Notes: a model not told the origin generated them from the letters alone. Positions 9,072 to 17,497 are shown, counted from the stretch's first letter. The stretch is 64,000 bases of DNA from Lachnospiraceae bacterium RM5 (GCA_900110975.1 FOFK01000003.1:149895-213894), one strand, 5' to 3'. Program-made: numbers and translations.

Positions 9072-10364
9072 ATGTTTGCAGATAACGCTAAAATTTTGAT
9101 TAAATCCGGTAAGGGTGGCGATGGACATGTTAGTTTCAGAAGAGAACTTTATGTTCCTGCCGGCGGACCTGACGGAGGAGACGGTGGAAAAGGTGGAGAC
9201 ATCATTTTCGAAGTTGATGAAGGAATAAATACTCTTTATGAATATAGACATAAAAGAAAATTTGCTGCAAGACCGGGTGAAGAAGGCGGTAAAAAAAGAC
9301 AGCATGGTAAAGATGGTGAAAGCCTTACTTTAAAAGTACCTTTAGGAACCATTATTAAAGAAGCAACTTCAGGAAAAGTAATTGCTGATATGTCTGAAAA
9401 TAATAAAAGAGTTGTTGTACTCAAAGGTGGAAGAGGCGGAAAAGGTAACCAGCACTTTGCTACACCTACAATGCAGGCTCCACAATATGCACAACCTGGC
9501 GGTGATGCAATGGAACTTGAAGTTATCCTTGAACTTAAAGTTATTGCAGATGTTGGTCTTGTAGGTTATCCAAACGTTGGTAAATCAACATTTTTATCAC
9601 GTGTTACAAATGCAAAACCAAAGATAGCAAATTATCATTTTACAACTATAAATCCAAACCTTGGAGTTGTTGACCTTGTAGATGGTAAAGGATTTGTTAT
9701 TGCTGATATTCCCGGACTTATTGAAGGTGCCTCAGAAGGCGTTGGTCTTGGACATGAATTTTTAAAACATGTTGAAAGAACAAGAGTCCTTATACATGTT
9801 GTTGATGCATCATCTTCAGAAGGAAGAGATCCTATTGAAGATATTTATAAAATAAATGAAGAATTAGGTGCTTTTAATAAAGATTTATTAGAGCGTCCAC
9901 AATTTATTGCTGCAAACAAAATAGATTTAATTTTTGATGATGGAAGTGGAAACGACCCTATCCAGAAATTAAAAGACGAATTTGAACCTAAGGGATATAA
10001 AATTTTCCCTATTTCAGGTGTTACGGGAAGTGGTATTAAAGAGTTATTATTTGCTGTTTATGATAAACTTAAAGAAATTAATACAGCTCCAATCACTTAT
10101 GAACAGGAATATTTCCCTGACAGAACAGCCCTTGATACTAACGAACCTGTGGTTGTTGAAAAAATCGGTGAAGGTGAATTTAGCATAAGCGGACCACGTG
10201 TTGAAAAAATGCTTGGTTACACAAATCTTGAAGCTGAAAAAGGATTTATGTTCTTCCAGAACTTTATGAAAGACAATGGAATCCTTGATGAACTTGAAAA
10301 TCTTGGCATTACTGACGGTGATACTGTTTACGTATACGGACATGCTTTTGAATATTATAAATAA
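9072..10364 (+). CDS. obgE: GTPase Obg
   Basis: Essential ribosome-associated GTPase with a role in 50S assembly and stress control; 430 aa. It has three domains in order: glycine-rich Obg fold (residues 1-158), G domain (about 159-335) and C-terminal OCT domain (about 355-430). G motifs are clear: GYPNVGKST (P-loop), DIPGLIEGASEGVGLG (switch II) and AANKID (G4). Placed between rpmA and yhbY, a conserved clostridial order linking it to large-subunit biogenesis. Confidence 0.97.
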   Translation: MFADNAKILIKSGKGGDGHVSFRRELYVPAGGPDGGDGGKGGDIIFEVDEGINTLYEYRHKRKFAARPGEEGGKKRQHGKDGESLTLKVPLGTIIKEATSGKVIADMSENNKRVVVLKGGRGGKGNQHFATPTMQAPQYAQPGGDAMELEVILELKVIADVGLVGYPNVGKSTFLSRVTNAKPKIANYHFTTINPNLGVVDLVDGKGFVIADIPGLIEGASEGVGLGHEFLKHVERTRVLIHVVDASSSEGRDPIEDIYKINEELGAFNKDLLERPQFIAANKIDLIFDDGSGNDPIQKLKDEFEPKGYKIFPISGVTGSGIKELLFAVYDKLKEINTAPITYEQEYFPDRTALDTNEPVVVEKIGEGEFSISGPRVEKMLGYTNLEAEKGFMFFQNFMKDNGILDELENLGITDGDTVYVYGHAFEYYK

Positions 10365-10377
10365 AAGGAAAAATAAG

Positions 10378-10665
10378 ATGACGAGTAAAGAAAGAGCTTA
10401 TTTAAAGAAAATGGCTTTAGATATGCCTGCAATTTATCAGGTTGGAAAAGCAATTATTACGCCTGAACTTACAAATGGCATTGATGAAGCCCTTGAAGCA
10501 AGAGAATTAATAAAGATTAATGTACTAAAAAACTGCATGGATACTCCAAAAAATATTGCAAATGTTTTAGCTGAGAGAACAAAAGCAGAAGTAGTACAGG
10601 TAATTGGAAGAAAAATCATTCTTTATAGAAAACCAAAAGATAATAAATCAAAATATTTTAAATAA
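10378..10665 (+). CDS. yhbY: Ribosome assembly RNA-binding protein YhbY
   Basis: CRM-domain RNA-binding protein, 95 aa, associated with 50S precursors. The family pattern is visible as ERAYLKKMALDM at the start, then KAIITPEL and a C-terminal VVQVIGRKIILYR. The longest frame starts at 10276 inside obgE; the ATG at 10378 after AAAGGA is the real start. Second gene of the obgE-yhbY-nadD-yqeK-rsfS run. Confidence 0.92.
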   Translation: MTSKERAYLKKMALDMPAIYQVGKAIITPELTNGIDEALEARELIKINVLKNCMDTPKNIANVLAERTKAEVVQVIGRKIILYRKPKDNKSKYFK

Positions 10666-10679
10666 TAATTGGTGATTAT

Positions 10680-11327
10680 ATGCAAAATAAAGAAAAAATA
10701 GGGATTCTTGGCGGAACATTTAATCCAATTCACATCGCTCATTTAATTATGGCTGAATATGCTTTGGAAGAACTAAATTTAGACAGAATATTATTTATGC
10801 CATCCGGAAATCCGCCTCATAAAGATAAAAATTTAATTATATCAAATGATGACAGGAAAGCCATGATAGAGCTTGCTATAAATTCAAGTGAAAAATTTAT
10901 TTTTTCGGATATTGAATTAAATAGAAGTGGTAAGATATATACGGTAGATACATTAAGAATTCTTAAAGAAACTAATCCGGATAATGAATATTATTTTATT
11001 ATGGGCGAAGACTCCCTGCTTTATTTTGATAACTGGAAAGAACCGGAAAATATTGTAAAACTTGCAAATATCGTTGTAGCAAGAAGAAATAGTGGTAGTA
11101 GCAGCAATTATGATAAATCTTATTTAAATGATATGGATAAAAAACTGCTTGAAAAAAAAGCATTTTTAGAAAAAGAATATAATGCTGATATTTTTTTCTT
11201 AACCATGCCAAATATTGATATATCATCAACAGTTATAAGAGACCGAATAAAATCAGATAAATCAATAAACTATCTTGTACCTAAGGAGGTTTTAAATTAT
11301 ATAAAAGAAAAAAATCTCTATAAATAA
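10680..11327 (+). CDS. nadD: Nicotinate-nucleotide adenylyltransferase
   Basis: Adenylates nicotinate mononucleotide to deamido-NAD in NAD synthesis; 215 aa. The nucleotidyltransferase signature GGTFNPIHIAHL (residues 11-22) holds the HxGH-like motif, and the C-terminal ISSTVIRDRI is the second ATP-binding motif. SGNPPHK also fits the family. Its GGTG ribosome binding site lies in the 14-base gap after yhbY. Conserved neighbour of yqeK and rsfS. Confidence 0.95.
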   Translation: MQNKEKIGILGGTFNPIHIAHLIMAEYALEELNLDRILFMPSGNPPHKDKNLIISNDDRKAMIELAINSSEKFIFSDIELNRSGKIYTVDTLRILKETNPDNEYYFIMGEDSLLYFDNWKEPENIVKLANIVVARRNSGSSSNYDKSYLNDMDKKLLEKKAFLEKEYNADIFFLTMPNIDISSTVIRDRIKSDKSINYLVPKEVLNYIKEKNLYK

Positions 11328-11352
11328 TTTTTATATAATTTAAAAAATTATC

Positions 11353-11928
11353 ATGAAAAGAAAAGAAATCCTTGAAAATCTTCATAAAGAACTTGATGAT
11401 TACAGATTTATTCATACACTCGGAGTAGCCTATACAGCATCAATGCTTGCCATGGCATATAATTATAATATTGATGATGCTTATCTTGCAGGACTTTTGC
11501 ATGACTGTGCAAAATGTATCCCTAATGATGAAAAAATAAGATTATGTGAAGAAAATAATATTAAGATAGATAAATTAGAGTATGAAAATCCATCTTTATT
11601 GCATGCAAAACTTGGTGAATATGTGGCAAATAAAAAATATGGTATTGAGAATAAAGAAATCCTTAGAGCTATACGACTTCATACAACAGGATATAGCGAT
11701 ATGACTTTGCTTGATAAGATTATTTACGTGGCCGACTATATTGAGCCAAAGAGGGATAAAGCTAGAAACCTTGAATATTACAGAGATCTTGCATTTAAAG
11801 ATTTAGATAAAACAACATTTATGATTATTGAAGATACAATAAATTATAATAAAGAAAAGGGAAAAGAATTAATTAAAGATACATTAATAGCATATGAATA
11901 TTTCATAAAAATGGAGGAAGTAAAATGA
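11353..11928 (+). CDS. yqeK: HD-domain hydrolase YqeK
   Basis: Predicted bis(5'-nucleosyl)-tetraphosphatase (symmetrical) of the HD superfamily, 191 aa. Metal-binding motifs are visible: H near RFIHTLGV, the HD pair in LLHDCAK, His in AIRLHTTG and Asp in YVADYIEPKR. The biochemical role comes from characterised YqeK proteins, not from this sequence. It overlaps rsfS by four bases (ATGA), which implies translational coupling. Confidence 0.92.
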   Translation: MKRKEILENLHKELDDYRFIHTLGVAYTASMLAMAYNYNIDDAYLAGLLHDCAKCIPNDEKIRLCEENNIKIDKLEYENPSLLHAKLGEYVANKKYGIENKEILRAIRLHTTGYSDMTLLDKIIYVADYIEPKRDKARNLEYYRDLAFKDLDKTTFMIIEDTINYNKEKGKELIKDTLIAYEYFIKMEEVK

Positions 11929-12272
11929 ACACAGTAGATAAATTAAAAAATATATGTAATGAAATCGCTGAGAAAAAAGGACAGGACATTAAAGTTATTG
12001 ATATCAGTGAAATATCAGTTCTTGCTGACTATCTTGTTATTACAGGAGGAACAAATAAAAACCAGGTTCAGGCTATATGTGATAATGTAGAAGAAAAACT
12101 TGGTAAAGAAGGTATTCATCCTGGACATGTTGAAGGATATTCTTCAGGAAACTGGATATTATTAGATTATAGTGATGTTATTGTACATATTTTCAACGAA
12201 GAGGACAGATTATTTTATGATCTTGAAAGATTATGGCAGGATGGAAAAGAAGTAGATATAAAGTCTATATAA
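11925..12272 (+). CDS. rsfS: Ribosomal silencing factor RsfS
   Basis: Binds L14 and blocks subunit joining under poor nutrition; 115 aa. The family core is intact: ADYLVITGGTNKNQVQAI, then HPGHVEGYSSGNWILLDY and DVIVHIF. The start overlaps the yqeK stop and has AGGAGG a few bases upstream. Last gene of the plus-strand ribosome-assembly run; the repeat array begins 30 bases downstream. Confidence 0.95.
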   Translation: MNTVDKLKNICNEIAEKKGQDIKVIDISEISVLADYLVITGGTNKNQVQAICDNVEEKLGKEGIHPGHVEGYSSGNWILLDYSDVIVHIFNEEDRLFYDLERLWQDGKEVDIKSI

Positions 12273-12302
12273 TGGTGTAAATTACAATTAAATAATCGAG
12301 CC

Positions 12303-12594
12303 ATTTAGAAGTGTAAAATAAGCGGATTTGACAAGAACAGGCTATAAAAAAATGAGAAGCAGAAAAATTTATAGCTTTTAGAAGTTCGAAACTGGTGGAT
12401 TCGGCAAGAATGAGCTATAAAAAAATAAGAAGCAGAAAAATTTATAGCTTTTAAAAGAGCAAAACAGGCGGATTTGGCAAGAATAAGCTATAAAAAAATG
12501 AGAAACAGAAAAATTTATAGCTTTTAAAAGAGCAAAATAGGCAAATTGGGTAAAAAATGGCTATAAAAAAAACAAAACTAGAAGAATTTATAGC
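12303..12594. repeat. Four-unit 73-bp tandem repeat array with 35-nt hairpins
   Basis: Four units with exact 73-bp period between rsfS and lexA. Each has a 38-bp linker and a 35-nt inverted repeat GCTATAAA...TTTATAGC at 12341-12375, 12414-12448, 12487-12521 and 12560-12594. Units one to three are closest to each other and the fourth is divergent. On the minus strand the fourth hairpin is followed by CATTTTTTAC, which looks like a terminator for lexA. The remaining gene-free part to 12684 shows nothing clear. Related units form the array at 45902-46216. Confidence 0.9.
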
Positions 12595-12684
12595 TTAAGG
12601 GAATTTACACACAAATATGGAATTGACTATTCTTTCAAATACAGGTCTACAGGCCGTTAATTTTATAAATAATTTTTTATTTTT

Positions 12685-13299
12685 TTAAACCATTCTTATA
12701 AGACCAATATATTTTCCTAAAATCATGCAATCATTAACAATAATTGGATCCATGGAATCATTTTCAGGCTGAAGCCTTATATGATCTTTTTCTTTATAAA
12801 ATGTCTTAACAGTTGCAGAATCTTCAATCAAAGCCACTATAATATCTCCATTTCTTGCGGTATTACATGATTCTACAATAATAGTGTCTCCGTCAAAAAT
12901 TCCTGCATTGATCATGCTGTCACCTTTAACTTTAAGCATAAATGTTGTCTTATTTGAAATATATTCAGCCGGGATAGGAAAATAGCTTTCAATATTCTGT
13001 TCTGCAAGAATTGGTGCACCGGCTGCAATATGACCAAGTAATGGAATATTAACAACCTCTGTTTTAAAATCTGCTAAATCATCACCAACAATTTCAATTG
13101 TTCTTGATTTTGTCTTATCCCTTATAATATATCCTTTTTCTTCAATTTTATTTAAGTGACTCTGAACAGATGCTGTAGATTTTAAATTTACAGCCTGACA
13201 AATTTCACGGACTGTTGGCGGATATCCTTTGTTAAGTAAACATTCTTTTATATAATTTAATATTTCTTCCTGTTTTGAACTTAAATTTTCTTTTGACAT
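12685..13299 (-). CDS. lexA: LexA repressor
   Basis: SOS-response repressor, 204 aa. The N-terminal winged helix (residues 1-70) recognises operators. The cleavage site is Ala93-Gly94 (IAAGAP), and the catalytic dyad is Ser128 (GDSM) and Lys165 (TVKT), so RecA-stimulated autocleavage should work. It is divergent from a tyrosine recombinase and near a LysM gene with a LexA box, resembling lexA-yneA-yneB of Bacillus. Its own promoter carries a partial LexA box at 13356-13369, suggesting autoregulation. AAGGAGAC precedes the ATG. Confidence 0.97.
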   Translation of the reverse strand: MSKENLSSKQEEILNYIKECLLNKGYPPTVREICQAVNLKSTASVQSHLNKIEEKGYIIRDKTKSRTIEIVGDDLADFKTEVVNIPLLGHIAAGAPILAEQNIESYFPIPAEYISNKTTFMLKVKGDSMINAGIFDGDTIIVESCNTARNGDIIVALIEDSATVKTFYKEKDHIRLQPENDSMDPIIVNDCMILGKYIGLIRMV

Positions 13300-13330
13300 A
13301 GTCTGTCTCCTTATAAAAACTTATAATAGA

Positions 13331-13369
13331 ATAATAACATAAGATGAAAGATAAGTAAACTAATGTTCG
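13331..13369 (-). promoter_or_regulatory. lexA promoter with partial LexA box
   Basis: On the minus strand TTTACT (13354-13359), a 17-base spacer and TATTAT (13331-13336) form a plausible promoter. CGAACATTAGTTTA (13356-13369) overlaps the -35; the CGAAC half fits the Bacillus/Clostridium box CGAAC-N4-GTTCG, the other half is degenerate. Confidence 0.5.
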
Positions 13370-13388
13370 TTATTCTGTAAAGATTTCT

Positions 13389-13417
13389 TTGACATATGAA
13401 AATATAAGTGTTAATAT
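13389..13417 (+). promoter_or_regulatory. Predicted promoter for the tyrosine recombinase
   Basis: TTGACA at 13389-13394, 17-base spacer, TAATAT at 13412-13417, about 125 bases before the recombinase start. The long AT-rich leader has no recognised element. Confidence 0.5.
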
Positions 13418-13541
13418 AGATATATAACTTTTCGCAAAATCCGAGTTTAACGAAACAATACATAAGAAAAACACCTAAAATACGGATATTTATATAATTA
13501 CTAAATATTTATATTATATATTTTTTTGAAAGGATTCATAT

Positions 13542-14606
13542 ATGGCTACCAAAGAATATAATTATCATGAAAAATTAAATATAGAAAACAATTTAAAACT
13601 TAGGGAAATGCTTAAATCCCTGCCATCATTCTGTACAACATTTTTTAGAGGAATTGATAATACAACAGCCTCAAGAACACGTATAGCTTATGCATATGAT
13701 TTAGGTATATTTTTTAATTTCATTAAAGAAAATAATCCTGCATATAAAGATGTTGATATTAAAGATTTTACAATAGATATATTGGATAAAATCTCTGTTA
13801 TGGATATTGAAGAATATCTTGAATATTTAAAATATTATTCTAAAGATGATAATGCACATATAAATGGAGAACGTGGCATTAAAAGGAAATTATCAGCTTT
13901 GCGCTCAATGTATGGTTATTTCTTCAATAATCAGCTTATAAAAGATAATCCTGCAGCCAAGGTCCGCATTCCAAAGCTTCATGATTCAGCTATAATACGT
14001 CTGGACGTGGATGAAATCGTAAGATTATTAGATGAGGTTGAATCAGGTGAAAATCTCTCTAAAACCCAGAAAAAATTCCATAATAAAACAAAACTCAGAG
14101 ATGTATGCATACTTACACTGCTTCTTGGTACCGGAATCCGTGTATCAGAATGTGTTGGTATAGATATAAAAGATATAGATTTTAAAAATACTGCAATAAA
14201 AATCCGTAGAAAAGGTGGATATGAAGCTATCATTTACTTTGGTGACGAAGTTGAAAAAGCATTAATAAATTATCTTGAAGAAAGAAAAATGATGACTCCA
14301 AATCCGGAGCATAAAGATGCTTTATTCTTATCATTACAAAATAAACGAATCAGCGTACGTTCTGTAGAAATATTAGTTAAGAAATATGCCGGCATAATAA
14401 CTCCATTAAAACATATCACTCCACATAAATTACGAAGTACTTATGGAACTAATCTTTATAAAGAAACAGGTGATATATATCTTGTTGCTGATGTACTTGG
14501 TCATAAAGATGTAAATACAACAAAGAAACATTATGCTGCAATTGAAAATGATCGTAAATGGAAAGCACGTAATATAGTAAAATTAAGAGAAAATGATGAT
14601 GAATAA
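13542..14606 (+). CDS. Tyrosine recombinase, XerC/XerD-like
   Basis: Site-specific tyrosine recombinase, 354 aa. The N-terminal SAM-like core-binding domain (about residues 40-145) is followed by the catalytic domain. The full active-site set is visible: Arg200 (GTGIRVSE), Lys224 (RRKGG), His295 and Arg298 (TPHKLRST), His321 (LGHKD) and Tyr331 (KHYA). It is larger than classical XerC (about 300 aa) because of inserts near 100-110 and 165-185. Whether it resolves chromosome dimers cannot be told. Placement beside lexA occupies the position of the resolvase yneB in the Bacillus lexA-yneAB region. No attachment sites or cargo suggest a mobile element. Confidence 0.9.
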   Translation: MATKEYNYHEKLNIENNLKLREMLKSLPSFCTTFFRGIDNTTASRTRIAYAYDLGIFFNFIKENNPAYKDVDIKDFTIDILDKISVMDIEEYLEYLKYYSKDDNAHINGERGIKRKLSALRSMYGYFFNNQLIKDNPAAKVRIPKLHDSAIIRLDVDEIVRLLDEVESGENLSKTQKKFHNKTKLRDVCILTLLLGTGIRVSECVGIDIKDIDFKNTAIKIRRKGGYEAIIYFGDEVEKALINYLEERKMMTPNPEHKDALFLSLQNKRISVRSVEILVKKYAGIITPLKHITPHKLRSTYGTNLYKETGDIYLVADVLGHKDVNTTKKHYAAIENDRKWKARNIVKLRENDDE

Positions 14607-14691
14607 AACTTTAGTTTACATAAATATATTATCGTAAACTAATACAGTTATTCCAATAATCATCAAAGTTATAAACGTAAAAATTCTAATA

Positions 14692-14733
14692 ATAAAAAAC
14701 CACTAAACAGGTTGTATAAACATATTTAGTGGT
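14692..14733 (-). terminator. Terminator between recombinase and LysM genes
   Basis: ACCACTAAA (14699-14707) pairs with TTTAGTGGT (14725-14733). On the minus strand the second arm is followed by TTTTTT, ending the LysM transcript just after its stop; weaker activity on the plus strand is possible. Confidence 0.8.
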
Positions 14734-14741
14734 CTATTGGA

Positions 14742-15032
14742 TTATTTCTTTAAATAATAAATTGTAAGATAGTTACCTGATGTAATATTATCAGATGTAA
14801 TACCATTAATCTCTTTAAGATCATTAATATAATCATTTGTTGAAATTGTATCATCAGGCTTATATTCATTAGCTATAGACCATAATGTATCACCAGGCAT
14901 TATCTCAATACTTGTATAATATTTCTGCTTTGTTGTAGATGCATTTGTCTTGGAATTAAAACCAATAAATGTAAATAATAATATAATAAATAATGTAAAT
15001 ATAACTGCTTTAATCATGGTAATCTTCTTCAT
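14742..15032 (-). CDS. LysM protein, YneA-like SOS division inhibitor candidate
   Basis: A 96-residue protein with an N-terminal membrane/signal segment (about residues 8-25) and one LysM domain (about 40-90, with MPGDTLWSIANEY). The size and layout match YneA, the SOS-induced division suppressor of Bacillus, although sequence identity was not measured. Its promoter is perfect consensus with a LexA box in the spacer. AAAGGAG favours the ATG at 15032 over the one at 15038. It probably sits outside the membrane, touching peptidoglycan, and would delay division after DNA damage. I leave the symbol empty because function is inferred from architecture and control. Confidence 0.82.
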   Translation of the reverse strand: MKKITMIKAVIFTLFIILLFTFIGFNSKTNASTTKQKYYTSIEIMPGDTLWSIANEYKPDDTISTNDYINDLKEINGITSDNITSGNYLTIYYLKK

Positions 15033-15127
15033 AATCATGGCTCCTTTGCTCTAAAAAATATATTAAATAATAACTCAGGTAATAATATAAATAATAAATT
15101 CTAAACATATGTTTGCTTTGTGTTTGT

Positions 15128-15156
15128 ATTATAAAACACGAACAAGTGTTTGTCAA
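15128..15156 (-). promoter_or_regulatory. Consensus promoter with LexA box for the LysM gene
   Basis: Minus strand: TTGACA (15151-15156), exactly 17 bases, TATAAT (15128-15133). CGAACAAGTGTTTG (15139-15152) fills most of the spacer and differs at one position from the Bacillus-type box CGAACRNRYGTTCG. A perfect dyad AAACATATGTTT at 15103-15114, downstream of the start point, may be a weaker second site. Confidence 0.85.
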
Positions 15157-15164
15157 CTAAAAAT

Positions 15165-15203
15165 TTTCAAAAAAATACAGCTGTCTTTTATATGAGACAG
15201 CTG
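15165..15203 (-). terminator. Terminator of the lspA-rluD unit
   Basis: CAGCTGTCT (15178-15186) pairs with AGACAGCTG (15195-15203). On the minus strand the stem is followed by TATTTTTTT, about 80 bases past the rluD stop. Confidence 0.88.
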
Positions 15204-15285
15204 CTTCTGACTTGCGCATATTTACAATAAATATTTAAAATATTATTTAAAGTATATCCTTTATAATATATATTAATTATTATAT

Positions 15286-16281
15286 TTATTTACTATATTT
15301 ATTCCTAAGTATTTCCAATAAATGAGAAAAATATTCAGGTATTGGAGCTTCAAATTCCATATATTCATTTGTAACAGGATGATTAAAACCTAATATTCTG
15401 GCATGTAATGTCTGTCCTGTAAGATTATATGGACATTTTTCAGGCCCATATAACTTATCTCCAAGTAAAGGATGCCCTATTGAAGACATATGAACCCTTA
15501 TCTGGTGTGTTCTGCCGGTTTCTAATATACATTCTATATATGTATACATTCCAAACCTTTCCAACACTCTGTAATTTGTTATTGCCTCTTTTCCATTTAC
15601 AACTCCGGACTGCATCTTAAGTCTGTTATTTAATGCTCTTCCGATTTTACTTTCTATTCTGCCTTCATCATCCTTAAGATTTCCATGAACTATGGCAATA
15701 TATTTTCTGTTAATGGTATGCTCTTTAAGCTGTAACGCAAGATTATTATGTGCAAAATCATTTTTACATACAACAATTGCACCTGTGGTATCCATATCAA
15801 TTCTATGGACGATTCCAGGCCTTGTAATACCATTTATTCCTGATAAATTATCTTTACAATGAAATAATAATGCATTAACAAGTGTACCGCTATAATGACC
15901 TCTTGCAGGATGGACAACCATTCCTTTTCCTTTATTAACAACAATTATATCATTATCCTCATATAAAATATCAAGCGGGATATCTTCAGGAACTATGTCC
16001 GGTTCCTTAAGCTGTGGAATAACCATTGTTATAACATCTTTTTCTGATAATTTATAATTACTCTTAACAGGATTATTATTAACAAGAACATATTGATCCG
16101 TAATAAGATTCTGAATATGGGTTCTTGATAAATCACTTAAATTTCCTGCAATAAATTTATCTATTCTTATTCCTGCATTTTCAATGTCAACAATATATTT
16201 CTTTTTATCAGATATTTCATCACTTGCTTCAGTATTTAAAATATCATTATCATTCAAATCATAATCCTTTGTATTATCCAT
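15286..16281 (-). CDS. rluD: RluA-family 23S rRNA pseudouridine synthase
   Basis: Pseudouridine synthase, 331 aa. An acidic N-terminal stretch (residues 1-25) precedes an S4 RNA-binding domain (about 30-85) and the RluA catalytic domain. The catalytic aspartate is in HRIDMDTTG, and ARGHYSGTLVNALL and GRTHQIRVHMSSIGHPLLGD are family motifs. The assignment to RluD rather than another RluA member rests on its neighbour lspA, the usual Firmicutes arrangement. lspA lies 15 bases upstream, so the two form an operon closed by the terminator at 15165-15203. Confidence 0.92.
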   Translation of the reverse strand: MDNTKDYDLNDNDILNTEASDEISDKKKYIVDIENAGIRIDKFIAGNLSDLSRTHIQNLITDQYVLVNNNPVKSNYKLSEKDVITMVIPQLKEPDIVPEDIPLDILYEDNDIIVVNKGKGMVVHPARGHYSGTLVNALLFHCKDNLSGINGITRPGIVHRIDMDTTGAIVVCKNDFAHNNLALQLKEHTINRKYIAIVHGNLKDDEGRIESKIGRALNNRLKMQSGVVNGKEAITNYRVLERFGMYTYIECILETGRTHQIRVHMSSIGHPLLGDKLYGPEKCPYNLTGQTLHARILGFNHPVTNEYMEFEAPIPEYFSHLLEILRNKYSK

Positions 16282-16296
16282 AAATCACCCTTAATT

Positions 16297-16812
16297 TTAT
16301 TGTTTGTTTTTAAAAATAGAATCAAGTTCTTTATCACTTATAAAAAATGTAAAAACTATCATCAGAATAAATGTTGCAACCACAACATAACAATCAGCTA
16401 TATTAAATACAGGAAATTCAATAAAATCAAATTCTAAAAAATCCACCACGAATCCAAGTCTTAATCTGTCTGCCATATTAGAAATTGCTCCGGATGAAAT
16501 AAATATAAATAAAATCTGAATTAAATAGAATTTCTTTTTATTATCTGCACAAATAAGGTGTTTTTCAATTTTCACCGATAAAAATAAAATTACAGTTATT
16601 ATAATTAAAGCCAAAATAACAATAACAATATCTTTATTTTGTAAAAAACCAAAGGCTACACCTCTGTTTTCAACATAAGTAAAATTAAGAATTTTTGGAA
16701 CTACATTAATTGATTGTTTTAATTTTTTTAGTACTAATATTTTTGACAACTGATCTAAAAAAATAAGAATCAAAAATAAAAACAAATATAAAATATATCT
16801 TATTTTTTTCAT
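16297..16812 (-). CDS. lspA: Lipoprotein signal peptidase II
   Basis: Membrane aspartyl protease that removes signal peptides from diacylglyceryl-prolipoproteins; 171 aa with four membrane segments. The conserved ENRGVAFG loop is present, and the two catalytic aspartates lie in SNMADRLRLGFVVDF and FNIADCYV. The start ATG at 16812 has no strong GGAGG; a sepF terminator lies upstream, so a weak promoter may be in the short gap 16813-16850. It is followed by rluD. Confidence 0.95.
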   Translation of the reverse strand: MKKIRYILYLFLFLILIFLDQLSKILVLKKLKQSINVVPKILNFTYVENRGVAFGFLQNKDIVIVILALIIITVILFLSVKIEKHLICADNKKKFYLIQILFIFISSGAISNMADRLRLGFVVDFLEFDFIEFPVFNIADCYVVVATFILMIVFTFFISDKELDSIFKNKQ

Positions 16813-16849
16813 AAAATAAACGCCTCAAACTTTAATGTTAGATTATAAA

Positions 16850-16888
16850 AAAATATAGGAATATCTTATAAAACAGGATATTCCTATA
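16850..16888 (-). terminator. Terminator after sepF
   Basis: TATAGGAATATC (16854-16865) pairs perfectly with GATATTCCTATA (16877-16888). On the minus strand it is followed by TTTTTTT, 36 bases past the sepF stop. Confidence 0.88.
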
Positions 16889-16924
16889 AAAACCGAATTA
16901 ATAATCATATGATATAAATTCTAA

Positions 16925-17461
16925 TTAATAATCACTATCATCATATCTTGATGACTTTGAATCATCATCAAATAAATCAGAAATATCTCCTGAAAGATCT
17001 ACATCCTTTGGAGTAGCGATGAAAATAAAATTATTTACTTTCTGAATAGATCCATAAATTGCACAACAAGAACCTGATGTATAATCAATAATTTTCTGTG
17101 CAAGTTCATGCTGAACACCTTCAAAATTAAGAATTACAGGCTTGCCTTCCAATAATGTTGCAGTAATTTCACTTCCATCAAGCATAGAACTTGGTCTGAT
17201 GACACGAAGTTCAAGTCCGCTTGCACTTCTCTTAACAGGAACAACTTTTTTAGGTCTTGGCTTAGGCTGCTGTCTTTGTACATTTTCCTGAGGTGCACTT
17301 CTTCTTGCACTGCTTCTTGGTCTTTCATCATCTGAAGAATCATCTGAGTATCTCTGTTTTCTTCTTACAGGACGCTCCTCTTCGAATTCTTCTTCATCAT
17401 ATAAATCATCGTCTTCTTCTTCATCGTTTAACTTCATAATATCTAAAATTCTTTCAAACAT
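16925..17461 (-). CDS. sepF: Cell division protein SepF
   Basis: FtsZ-anchoring division protein of Gram-positives, 178 aa. The N-terminal residues (MFERILDIMKL) form the usual membrane-binding amphipathic helix, followed by a long acidic then Arg/Pro-rich disordered linker (about 13-85). The conserved C-terminal SepF domain (about 88-165) has the polymerisation region with KPVILNFEGV and ALKIIDY-like helices. The linker is longer than in Bacillus. It lies downstream of ylmE as in many Firmicutes, but with its own promoter. Confidence 0.93.
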   Translation of the reverse strand: MFERILDIMKLNDEEEDDDLYDEEEFEEERPVRRKQRYSDDSSDDERPRSSARRSAPQENVQRQQPKPRPKKVVPVKRSASGLELRVIRPSSMLDGSEITATLLEGKPVILNFEGVQHELAQKIIDYTSGSCCAIYGSIQKVNNFIFIATPKDVDLSGDISDLFDDDSKSSRYDDSDY

Positions 17462-17497
17462 ATTATTCCTCCATATCTATTAAACGTACCTTATTAT

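Noticed and set aside
12303-12594. CRISPR array (35-nt repeats, 38-nt spacers, constant period)
   Set aside because: The period looks right, but the presumed spacers resemble each other from unit to unit, the repeats diverge, and no cas gene is in the window. It is a tandem repeat of the whole 73-bp unit.
13542-14606. Integrase of a genomic island
   Set aside because: No cargo, direct repeats or tRNA target flank it, and it sits in a conserved lexA-type neighbourhood.
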